From Bacteroidales bacterium (GTDB lineage: Bacteria; Bacteroidota; Bacteroidia; Bacteroidales; UBA932): a stretch of 32,257 nucleotides of DNA. The stretch spans positions 39,585 to 71,841 of the forward strand of contig JAQUBZ010000010.1 in assembly GCA_028686425.1 (NCBI GenBank), written 5' to 3'. Positions 7,969 through 15,543 of the stretch are shown here, in pieces (positions within the stretch are counted from its first letter, which is position 1; each line of letters begins with the position of its first letter). The notes below the pieces were generated by a model. It saw only the letters and a list, made by a program, of their open reading frames with translations, had not been told where the DNA came from and did no database searches. The translations under genes and the position numbers were made by a program.

Positions 7969-9759
7969 ATGAAACGAATATTATATATTTTATCGATAGT
8001 GTCAACATTGACACTCAGTTCATGCAATAAAGATTTTCTCGTAGAAAATCCCGTGAATGATATATATGCTGAAAATCTGTTAGTTAACCTTGACGGTTTT
8101 GAAAGTATGAATTATGCACTTCTTTCGTTTGTCCGTGACGAATACGGCAGATTGGATATCAGTTACGGAAGTACATCTTTCAGCTCTCTTCCTTTTGCAA
8201 AATCTGTGATGTGGAGTTGTGGTATAGACAATACATGGGGAAATAACAGACATAATCAGACAAGATTTTTCAGTTATCCTAAAAATATTGTGGCCATGAC
8301 AGATGGAGAGGTCTTTTTGTCTCTCTTTGAATGGCTGTATAAAGTAGTAAATACTGCCAACATGGTTATCAACCGTGCTGAAAATCCGGATGTTGACTGG
8401 CAGGGAGGTTCTCCTGCGGCGGACCTTGCCAACAAGGAGAGAATTATTGCAGAAGCAAGATTATACAGAGCTTGGGCGTACAGGCATCTCACATATTCTT
8501 TCGGAGATGTTCCGTTAAGCACCGAAGAGATTACCGGGGAAAACTATCGTGTCGATTGGGAACGTAATTCGGTTGCCGATATACGTAAAGTCATGGAGGA
8601 AGATTTTCAATATGCAATAGATAAACTGCCGATGCGAAGCAATGGTAATAACACAAAGCCCAATCAGGCAGTTGCACGTCATTATCTTGGCGAATTATAT
8701 CTTGCCGAAGGTAATCCGTCATCTGCAAAATCCGTATTACAACCACTTGTAGAGGGTGGAGATTACTCATTGATGACATCAAGATTCGGTAAAGATGCTT
8801 CATCTTCCGGTAATCCTTTTATGGATGTGTTCAGATCTCCGCTTTATACAGAGGGGAATAATGAGGTTTTGTGGGCTTTTCTCAATACGGAAGATGAAAA
8901 TGTGGCGTATGGCAATGCTCCATCCATTTTTATGAAAAATATGTGGCAGAATTACTATTCCAATTTATCACAAGTAAAAAATCTGAAACACTCTCAATAC
9001 GAAGGGACCACCATTAAATTGTTCTGGTCTCTGAATGGAGGAAAGGGTGCAGGCAGGTGTGCTATTTCTTTAGGTGCTTTTGCTCTTTATAAATATGATA
9101 ATCAGCAGAATAATGATTACAGATATGGAGATGACGCATTTGTATGGCATCTTTATTTTCTTGATGAGAACAATACTCGGTATGAAGTATTAAATTCAAA
9201 ATCAAGTCTTATCAATCTCAAGGCCAACTCGGCCATGAGCAATGATAATGATCCCACTATCAAGCAGTATAATCTTCCTTCCACCAGAAAGTGGAGTTAT
9301 GTGTATCCTATATTCGATCGTTCAGATGATGACCAGCAATACAATGATATGGTTTATTTGAGATTGGCTGAAACATATTTGCTCTATGCAGAGGCTCTCT
9401 ACAAACTCGGAGATGCTACAGGCGCTGCACAGTGGATAAATAAGATAAGAAGTCGTGCCAACGTTTCATCTATACCGGCATCGGCCGTTTCCATCGATTT
9501 CATACTTGATGAACGCAGTCGTGAGTTGATTACCGAAGAACAGAGAAGGCATACTTTAATTCGCCTTAGCCAGGAAAATGGTGGAAATGAACGCCTTTCA
9601 AGCAGTATATTTAAGACAAGGGTCAGAACATATAATGAAGTTTCAGGTAGAGAGGTCAGAGGTATGCACGATGATGACACTCCGGTGTTATTTCCTGTAC
9701 CACAGAAGTTTATAGACTCCAATACCGGAAGACGGATAGAACAGAATCCGGGATATTAG
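7969..9759 (+). CDS. SusD/RagB-type nutrient-binding lipoprotein
   Basis: The 596-residue protein begins with a lipoprotein signal ending LSSC, with the lipidated cysteine at C19 and CNKDFL typical of SusD. Family features include an early ANMVINRAE helix, the RLYRAWAYRHL segment, NQAVARHYLGELYLAEG TPR-like helices, the LRLAETYLLYAEALYKLGD segment near 460, and the C-terminal LFPVPQKFI and QNPGY. It acts as the lid of the preceding SusC and captures ligand at the cell surface. SusD proteins are specific to their ligands, and this sequence does not reveal which ligand it binds. Confidence 0.95.
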   Translation: MKRILYILSIVSTLTLSSCNKDFLVENPVNDIYAENLLVNLDGFESMNYALLSFVRDEYGRLDISYGSTSFSSLPFAKSVMWSCGIDNTWGNNRHNQTRFFSYPKNIVAMTDGEVFLSLFEWLYKVVNTANMVINRAENPDVDWQGGSPAADLANKERIIAEARLYRAWAYRHLTYSFGDVPLSTEEITGENYRVDWERNSVADIRKVMEEDFQYAIDKLPMRSNGNNTKPNQAVARHYLGELYLAEGNPSSAKSVLQPLVEGGDYSLMTSRFGKDASSSGNPFMDVFRSPLYTEGNNEVLWAFLNTEDENVAYGNAPSIFMKNMWQNYYSNLSQVKNLKHSQYEGTTIKLFWSLNGGKGAGRCAISLGAFALYKYDNQQNNDYRYGDDAFVWHLYFLDENNTRYEVLNSKSSLINLKANSAMSNDNDPTIKQYNLPSTRKWSYVYPIFDRSDDDQQYNDMVYLRLAETYLLYAEALYKLGDATGAAQWINKIRSRANVSSIPASAVSIDFILDERSRELITEEQRRHTLIRLSQENGGNERLSSSIFKTRVRTYNEVSGREVRGMHDDDTPVLFPVPQKFIDSNTGRRIEQNPGY

Positions 9760-9763
9760 AGAT

Positions 9764-11146
9764 ATGTACATGGGAGCTTTATCGTTCATACTTTGTATTG
9801 CCATTATAGTAGGAACAGCATTTCTGCTATATAGGAAGTACAATCCTCAGGCAGTGCTGATCTTTTCAGGACTGTCAATGGTGGCATTGGCTGCTTCCAT
9901 CGGAATATCTCCGGTGGAAGTGTCAAAGCCTACAGGAACCTCAATTTTCGACCTTATTCAAATCATAGAGGAGCGATTTATATCCAATTTTACGAGGGCA
10001 GGCCTGATGATAATGGTGATAGGAGGCTATGTGGCTTTCATGAACAAGATTCAGGCGACAAATGCACTTGTTCATATTGCCATCAAACCTTTAGCCTTTT
10101 TCAAGAAGTACCCGTATATTGCATCGATTGCTGCTATTCCTATCGGTCAGCTGCTGTTTATGACAACACCTTCGGCCGCCGGAATAGGATTGCTGCTTGT
10201 TGCCTCTGTTTACCCTATTCTGGTAAATCTCGGTGTGAGCAAATTGACTGCATTATCTGTTATTTCTGCCGCTACACTGTTTGACCAGGGACCGGGTTCG
10301 GCCAATACGGCGTTGGCATCACAACTTGTTGATATGGGTGCAATTGAATATTTTTTAAAGCACCAACTGCCCAATGTTGTCCCGACAACTGTTATTTTGA
10401 TGGCAGTATTTTATTGGAATAACAAAAGATGCGATAAGAGAGATATTGCGAAGGGAAAGCAGATTTTCAGTGAACCTATGGACGAAAATCAAAAGCTTGA
10501 GGTTCCTAAATGTTTTGCCCTGCTGCCGCTTCTTCCTCTACTACTTTTGATAATATTTTCAGACTATATAGGCCTTTTTCATGTAAAATTGTCCACAACC
10601 GTGGCAATGTTAATTTCGTTTATATTTTCAGTTATTTGCATAATTGTCTATAAACGTAACATAAAAGAGGTATTTTCATTAATTGGAAGTTTCTGGCAGG
10701 GGATGGGAAATGTGTTTGCAACGGTCATAACACTGATAGTAGCTGCCGAAATTTTTTCAGGAGGGTTGATAAGTCTCGGTTTTATCGATTCGCTTGTCTC
10801 CGGTACCACTACATTGGGGTTCAGTGGAATAGCAATATCCGTACTGATAACAGCCATTGTATTTTTAGCCGCAATGCTGATGGGAAGCGGTAATGCGGCA
10901 TTTTTCTCATTCGGACCTCTTATGCCGGGGATTGCCGCCAAACTCGGTATGCCGGCTGTACAGATGATACTGCCTATGCAACTTGCTGCAAGCATGGGAC
11001 GTGCGACATCTCCTATTGCGGGAGTAATCGTAGCAATTGCAGGGGTAGCAGGAGTTTCTCCCATGGATTTGGCTAAAAGAAATCTGCTGCCTCTGATTGT
11101 AGGAATAAGTTCTTTAACAATAATTCATTTTGTATTCGGAATATGA
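9764..11146 (+). CDS. DcuC-family anaerobic C4-dicarboxylate transporter
   Basis: This 460-residue polytopic inner-membrane protein is closer to typical DcuC than its paralogue at 2058-3434. It keeps TPSAAGIGLLLVASVYPIL, TLFDQGPGSANTALASQL, FWQGMGNVFATV, LMGSGNAAFFSFGPLMPG and MGRATSPIAG. DcuC carriers export succinate or exchange it for other C4-dicarboxylates in anaerobes. It lies 4 nt after SusD, and its TGA overlaps the ATG of the dipeptidase (ATGA), which implies translational coupling. Coupling to an aspartate-releasing enzyme fits a role in exporting succinate made from aspartate via fumarate, or in aspartate/succinate exchange. ATG 9764 is taken as start; ATG 9770 is also possible. 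Confidence 0.87.
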   Translation: MYMGALSFILCIAIIVGTAFLLYRKYNPQAVLIFSGLSMVALAASIGISPVEVSKPTGTSIFDLIQIIEERFISNFTRAGLMIMVIGGYVAFMNKIQATNALVHIAIKPLAFFKKYPYIASIAAIPIGQLLFMTTPSAAGIGLLLVASVYPILVNLGVSKLTALSVISAATLFDQGPGSANTALASQLVDMGAIEYFLKHQLPNVVPTTVILMAVFYWNNKRCDKRDIAKGKQIFSEPMDENQKLEVPKCFALLPLLPLLLLIIFSDYIGLFHVKLSTTVAMLISFIFSVICIIVYKRNIKEVFSLIGSFWQGMGNVFATVITLIVAAEIFSGGLISLGFIDSLVSGTTTLGFSGIAISVLITAIVFLAAMLMGSGNAAFFSFGPLMPGIAAKLGMPAVQMILPMQLAASMGRATSPIAGVIVAIAGVAGVSPMDLAKRNLLPLIVGISSLTIIHFVFGI

Positions 11147-12255
11147 TAACACTAATTAAAAATGCTAAAATATATTCTCCCAACCCATTGAAGGGGAGAG
11201 AGATATTAATATCTGACGGCACGATTGCCGCCATATCCGACAAAATAACTTTGATTGGATGTGATATAAATGTAGTTGATGCTTCCGGCTGCTATGTGTG
11301 CCCGGGATTTATAGATGAACATGTCCATATTACGGGTGGAGGCGGTCAGATGGGGCACTCGTCATTTATTCCGGAAGTCACTGTCGCCGATTTGGCAGCT
11401 GTGGGAACTACTACAGTTCTCGGTCTGCTTGGAACTGATGGTTTTGTGAAAGAGCTTTCAACGCTTTATTCAAAAACCAAAGCACTTGACGAACAGGGAA
11501 TTACGGCTTATATGCTAACAAGTTATTATGGCCTTCCCGAAAAGACAATCACCGGTTCAATTGCCGAAGATATGATTTTCATCGACAAGGTGATAGGATG
11601 CAAATTGGCAATGAGTGACGATAGATCATCTTTTCCTACGGAGCAGGAAGTGTTGAGGCTTGTCAATCAGGTCAGGCTGGGGGGATTTACTTCCGGAAAG
11701 CATGGAATATTGCATATACATTTGGGCAATCTCAGTACTAAAATTGACATAATTCTCTCTATCATAGATAAATATCCTACATTAATCACGTATTTTTCAC
11801 CGACACATACCATCCGTACAAGGGCTTTGTTTGATGATTGTGTCCAATTTGCCAAAAAGGGCGGTATGATTGATATTTCTACGGGAGGAACCAAATTTAC
11901 CGAACCTCATCTTGCTGTCGGAATGGCTCTTGAAATGGGAGTTCCTCTTGAAAATATGGCATTTTCAAGTGACGGCAGGGGTGGAGTAAGGCGTGAAAAT
12001 CCACAGACAGGAGAAATTACCTATACTCCTGCCCCTTTGGACTTGAATTATAAGGAGTTTGTCTGCCTTGTCAGGGAAAATATCCTCCCTCTCGAACAAG
12101 CTTTGATGCTGCTGACTTCAAATCCGGCACGCAATCTTTCATTGAAGCGCAAGGGTAAAATTGCCGTTGGCGCGGATGCCGATTTTGTATTTTTAGATGA
12201 AAATCTATCCATTAATTCTGTTTATGCAAAAGGAAAAAATATTACTAAAAGATGA
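11143..12255 (+). CDS. iadA: isoaspartyl (beta-aspartyl) dipeptidase, IadA-like
   Basis: This 370-residue cytoplasmic amidohydrolase (no signal peptide) aligns with E. coli IadA at a constant offset of 8 residues through the active site. It keeps the metal ligands H60, H62, bridging K154, H193, H222 and D277, and also Y129, R161 and R225. IadA splits beta-Asp-X dipeptides, which arise from protein isomerisation or cyanophycin breakdown, into aspartate and X. Two substrate-pocket residues appear changed against E. coli: E77 is Q69 (GGGGQMG) and S289 is G281 (SSDGRGG). This alignment was made from memory. The changes leave catalysis plausible but make the exact substrate uncertain. The start overlaps the upstream transporter stop by 4 nt, and the stop overlaps the next ATG the same way. 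Confidence 0.88.
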   Translation: MITLIKNAKIYSPNPLKGREILISDGTIAAISDKITLIGCDINVVDASGCYVCPGFIDEHVHITGGGGQMGHSSFIPEVTVADLAAVGTTTVLGLLGTDGFVKELSTLYSKTKALDEQGITAYMLTSYYGLPEKTITGSIAEDMIFIDKVIGCKLAMSDDRSSFPTEQEVLRLVNQVRLGGFTSGKHGILHIHLGNLSTKIDIILSIIDKYPTLITYFSPTHTIRTRALFDDCVQFAKKGGMIDISTGGTKFTEPHLAVGMALEMGVPLENMAFSSDGRGGVRRENPQTGEITYTPAPLDLNYKEFVCLVRENILPLEQALMLLTSNPARNLSLKRKGKIAVGADADFVFLDENLSINSVYAKGKNITKR

Positions 12256-13139
12256 AACATACTATTATTTATTTGACAATCATGACTTTATGTGTCCTAT
12301 TGTCGGGATGCGCAAAAAAAAGTGATTATATTTTTCACCGTGGCTCGGACATGGCCGAATTTAGATGTGAGGCACCATTTCAGGGATTGACAATCCCTGT
12401 GTATTATCATATTCCAATGGATGGAAATGTGTCAGAAATGCCTGTACAGTTTGTTATGCACGGTGTGGGAAGAAATGCCGATGATTATCGCGATGCATGG
12501 GTCGAAAAAGCCGACCAATATGGGTTTATTGTTATCACTCCAAAATTTTCCAAAAGTGATTTTCCCGAATCAGACTATCAGCAGGGGCGCATTATTGATA
12601 AAGACGGATTTTTCAGTGATAAAGACAGCCTTACATACGTTCTGATTGATCAGATTTTCAATTATTTTGTTGAAAATAGTGATTCAAAAGCACGTAAATA
12701 CAATATTTACGGACACTCGGCCGGAGCTCAGTTTGTTCATAGGTATATGATGTACAATGATACGCATTTGGTTGAAAAAGCCATTTCGGCCAATGCCGGG
12801 TGGTACACTATGCCCACAGATACAATAGATTTTCCATACGGGCTTGGAGCAAGTCTTGAACAACTTAAATTGGATAAAAAGGCATATTATGCCAAAAATA
12901 TGACCATTTTGCTCGGAGACGCAGACACTGTTCGTACGTCCGACTTAAGGGTTACGCCTGAGGCTGATATGCAGGGATTGAACAGATTGGCTCGCGGACG
13001 CAATTTTTTCGATTATTGTCGGACAGATGCTCAAAAGATGGGTGTTCCTTTCAATTGGAGTTTGCAATATGTCAGCGGTTCCAACCATTCAAACAAGAAA
13101 ATGGCCCCGGCAGCTGCCGATATATTATATGGTCGGTAA
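12252..13139 (+). CDS. lipoprotein alpha/beta-hydrolase, function unknown
   Basis: The 295-residue protein has a lipoprotein signal ending LLSGC (lipidated C20), so it is anchored outside the cytoplasm. The rest looks like an alpha/beta-hydrolase of the poly-hydroxybutyrate-depolymerase/LpqC type. It has an oxyanion region at VMHGVGRNADDY, the nucleophile elbow GHSAG with S156, a probable acid in GDADT (D223 or D225), and a probable His at H279 in GSNHSN. It could be an esterase, amidase or peptidase. As the last gene of the unit, overlapping iadA by 4 nt, it probably acts on the imported compound, for example by removing an ester or amide group. The substrate is not known. Confidence 0.75.
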   Translation: MKHTIIYLTIMTLCVLLSGCAKKSDYIFHRGSDMAEFRCEAPFQGLTIPVYYHIPMDGNVSEMPVQFVMHGVGRNADDYRDAWVEKADQYGFIVITPKFSKSDFPESDYQQGRIIDKDGFFSDKDSLTYVLIDQIFNYFVENSDSKARKYNIYGHSAGAQFVHRYMMYNDTHLVEKAISANAGWYTMPTDTIDFPYGLGASLEQLKLDKKAYYAKNMTILLGDADTVRTSDLRVTPEADMQGLNRLARGRNFFDYCRTDAQKMGVPFNWSLQYVSGSNHSNKKMAPAAADILYGR

Positions 13140-13163
13140 ACAACATATTTCAATTCTGAAACT

Positions 13164-13808
13164 TTATTCGCCTATTAGCAATTGAATGACCCCTTCTGCA
13201 GTGGAGATGATACCGAGGACTGCGATGATTACTCCCGAAATGCGGTTGATGTATAGAAGTTGCCTGAGTCTGAATCGTTTTCTGAAAATATTGATTGTGG
13301 CTGTAAGGACAAACCACCATGCTGCCGTTCCGAGAAACACTCCGGCCAGTATGACCGAAACGGTATATTTCTCGTAAGAGTCGCCTGTGGTGATTCCGAC
13401 AAAAGCAAATAATCCGAGTAGAAGGACAAGCGCTCCGGGGTTTGTTATTGTTACGGCAAGTCCCTGAAGTATTTCCTGCACGTGTTTTTTACTTCCGATA
13501 TTTTTAGGCTGCCTCAGCTGCCTGACAGGATTGGTGATGGCGATCCGGATACCTATGATACAGATAATCACTCCTCCGATAAGCATGACCCACACTCTGT
13601 TGGCCATTATGAAATCATTGATGAATGCCAAAGAAAACAAGGCTATGGCGGCATAGAAAGTATCCGCAATAGAAGACCCCAGCCCCAGAGAGAAGCCTGA
13701 ATGTCTCCCTTTGCTGATGGTTTTCTGAATGCACATTATACCTACCGGTCCCAAAGGAATCGAGGCTCCAAGCCCTACAATCAACGCTTTTATGAAATTA
13801 TCAAGCAT
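13164..13808 (-). CDS. LysE/RhtB-family amino-acid exporter
   Basis: This 214-residue inner-membrane protein has about six hydrophobic segments. LysE-family features are the N-terminal GASIPLGPVGIMCI segment, the GLGSSIADTFYA segment, and GLAVTITNPGALVLLLGLFA in the middle. Relatives export lysine, arginine, threonine, homoserine or similar compounds. The true substrate cannot be told. ATG at 13806-13808 is chosen because the alternative upstream start (13859) adds 17 residues without family resemblance and runs over the -7 box at 13830-13837. It converges with the lipoprotein hydrolase, leaving 24 nt, and diverges from lnt. Neither neighbour suggests a shared pathway. Confidence 0.85.
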   Translation of the reverse strand: MLDNFIKALIVGLGASIPLGPVGIMCIQKTISKGRHSGFSLGLGSSIADTFYAAIALFSLAFINDFIMANRVWVMLIGGVIICIIGIRIAITNPVRQLRQPKNIGSKKHVQEILQGLAVTITNPGALVLLLGLFAFVGITTGDSYEKYTVSVILAGVFLGTAAWWFVLTATINIFRKRFRLRQLLYINRISGVIIAVLGIISTAEGVIQLLIGE

Positions 13809-13829
13809 ACAATCCAAGTATTTTGCGGG

Positions 13830-13837
13830 CAAAGTTA
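13830..13837 (-). promoter_or_regulatory. -7 promoter box of the LysE-type gene
   Basis: TAACTTTG on the minus strand matches the Bacteroidota -7 consensus TAnnTTTG exactly, 21 nt before the chosen ATG. No TTTG lies at the usual 19-21 nt upstream. The position supports the shorter start of the gene. Confidence 0.45.
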
Positions 13838-13860
13838 TCATAATTTGGCAAAAAATCACC

Positions 13861-13868
13861 TATCTTTG
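13861..13868 (+). promoter_or_regulatory. -7 promoter box of lnt
   Basis: TATCTTTG is an exact match to TAnnTTTG, 24 nt upstream of the lnt ATG, so the leader would be about 18-20 nt. A clear -33 TTTG at the right spacing is missing. A TTTG 13 nt upstream is too close. Confidence 0.5.
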
Positions 13869-13892
13869 TGAGGATTAATTAAAAATGATAAA

Positions 13893-15512
13893 ATGAATAC
13901 GCAGAACCGGATTATCAAATTCCAAATATGGAGCCTCATCGTGATGTTTGCATTGTTATCTTCGCTTCCTTTTCTGGTGCCTCATTGCGGATTGTTTTCT
14001 CTGATTGCTTTTGTTCCATTATTTTACCTCGAAAAATTATGCTCGGATTATCACATAAAGCATACATGGTGGTATTATTTTACGGCATTTCTGCTTTTTA
14101 ACATAGCTTCCACTTTCTGGATTTATTTTGTTTCGGCAGCCGGATCTGTTGCGGCACTAACCCTCAATGCCCTTCAGATGACAGTCATATTTTCGGTATT
14201 CAGATGGGGCAAAAAGAGATTTCCGGATTACAATATACTCCCATATCTGTTTTTTATTGTCATGTGGCTTGCGTGGGAGCACATCTATTTCAATGTGGAA
14301 ATATCGTGGCCGTGGCTTGTTCTCGGCAACTCGTTTGCCACATCCGTAAAGCTTGTACAATGGTATGAAATATTCGGCACAGTGGGAGGGTCATTGTGGA
14401 TTTTGCTTACCAATGTATTAATCTATTTCACTGTGTTGTCTCTTTGCAACGATTACTCCAAAAGATCTGTAAAATGGTTCTTTTCCATTTCAGCTTTTTT
14501 GCTTATTGCGGTACCCGTGGTGTGTTCTCTTGTAAGATATAACAATTACAAGGAGACGGAGCCCGGTATTGAAGTAGTTGTGGTTCAGCCTAATATAGAT
14601 CCCTTCAAAAAATACGGCATTCTTCCTCAGGAGGAACTGGATAGGAACATGCTTGAGCAGGTCGGAGGGATTATAACCCCAGATACGAAGTATATTATTA
14701 CCCCTGAGACATTTACATACGGCTTGGATCTCGACAATCCTACAGGAAGCGCCTCATTTTTAAGATATAGGGATTTCTTATCCAAGTATCCTGAAGTCAA
14801 TCTGTTGGTAGGCGTTTTGACCTATAAGTATTATCCCACCTATTCCAAGCCGACATCATCGGCCCGTCCAAACGGAAAGTTCTGGTATGATGTATATAAT
14901 ACGGCTCTGATGATGGATTATGACGGAAGATTTGAGTACTACCATAAGTCGAAGCTTGTACCGGGAGTGGAAATCATTCCTTATCAGCAGTATGTGCCAT
15001 TTTTAGCCGATCTGATATCCAAATTCGGAGGGGCTGACAATAGTTATGGTACTCAGGAAGATATGTCAATTCTTGAAGGAAATGACGGCAACAAGGTTGG
15101 AGCGATGATTTGTTATGAGTCCATTTATGGAGATTACTCACGCAGGGCCGCTAAAATGGGGGCCACATTTATGGCAGTGATGACAAATGACGGATGGTGG
15201 GGAGACACTCCGGGTTACAGACAGCATTTCAGGTATGCTTCCTTGAGAGCAATAGAGATGAGGAGGGATGTAGTTCATGCCACCAATACCGGAATATCCG
15301 GCTTTATCAACCAAAGAGGTGATGCTTCGCAAAAGACACCTTGGTGGGAGGCAGTAGCCATAAGGGGAGAGGTTCATCCCAATTCGGTCATTACACCTTT
15401 CACAAAATATGGCGATGTGGTCGGCTTGACTGCAGCTTACGCCTTCTTGCCTCTGCTGATTCTGTTTTTCATGCACGGCTTTTTAGAAAAAAGCAGAAAA
15501 AAGCGCTCCTGA
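13893..15512 (+). CDS. lnt: apolipoprotein N-acyltransferase
   Basis: Lnt transfers the third acyl chain from phospholipid to the N-terminal cysteine of lipoproteins in the inner membrane. The 539-residue protein has an N-terminal block of TM helices (about 12-220), a nitrilase-like catalytic domain (about 225-505) and a final TM helix. The expected Glu-Lys-Cys triad is visible as E272 (ITPETF), K352 (YYHKSKLVP) and C407 (GAMICYES), followed by VMTNDGWWGDTPG and TNTGISGFI. Size is near that of E. coli Lnt (512). It has its own -7 box and converges with the UbiD-family gene, with 31 nt between the stop codons. Confidence 0.93.
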   Translation: MNTQNRIIKFQIWSLIVMFALLSSLPFLVPHCGLFSLIAFVPLFYLEKLCSDYHIKHTWWYYFTAFLLFNIASTFWIYFVSAAGSVAALTLNALQMTVIFSVFRWGKKRFPDYNILPYLFFIVMWLAWEHIYFNVEISWPWLVLGNSFATSVKLVQWYEIFGTVGGSLWILLTNVLIYFTVLSLCNDYSKRSVKWFFSISAFLLIAVPVVCSLVRYNNYKETEPGIEVVVVQPNIDPFKKYGILPQEELDRNMLEQVGGIITPDTKYIITPETFTYGLDLDNPTGSASFLRYRDFLSKYPEVNLLVGVLTYKYYPTYSKPTSSARPNGKFWYDVYNTALMMDYDGRFEYYHKSKLVPGVEIIPYQQYVPFLADLISKFGGADNSYGTQEDMSILEGNDGNKVGAMICYESIYGDYSRRAAKMGATFMAVMTNDGWWGDTPGYRQHFRYASLRAIEMRRDVVHATNTGISGFINQRGDASQKTPWWEAVAIRGEVHPNSVITPFTKYGDVVGLTAAYAFLPLLILFFMHGFLEKSRKKRS

Positions 15513-15543
15513 TTGTGGCAGAAGTGAGCCTTGCCGCGCAGGT

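Noticed and set aside
3461-13139. Classical glycan (polysaccharide) utilisation locus
   Set aside because: SusCD is present, but no glycoside hydrolase, polysaccharide lyase or sulfatase is encoded. The enzymes present are peptidase, dipeptidase and a general hydrolase.
11143-13139. Complete cyanophycin degradation cluster
   Set aside because: Only an IadA-like enzyme is present. No cyanophycinase or cyanophycin synthetase is seen, and the nearby arginine genes are biosynthetic and separately transcribed.
13809-13859. Longer start for the LysE-type protein
   Set aside because: The extra 17 residues have no family similarity, and the extension overlaps an exact -7 promoter box.
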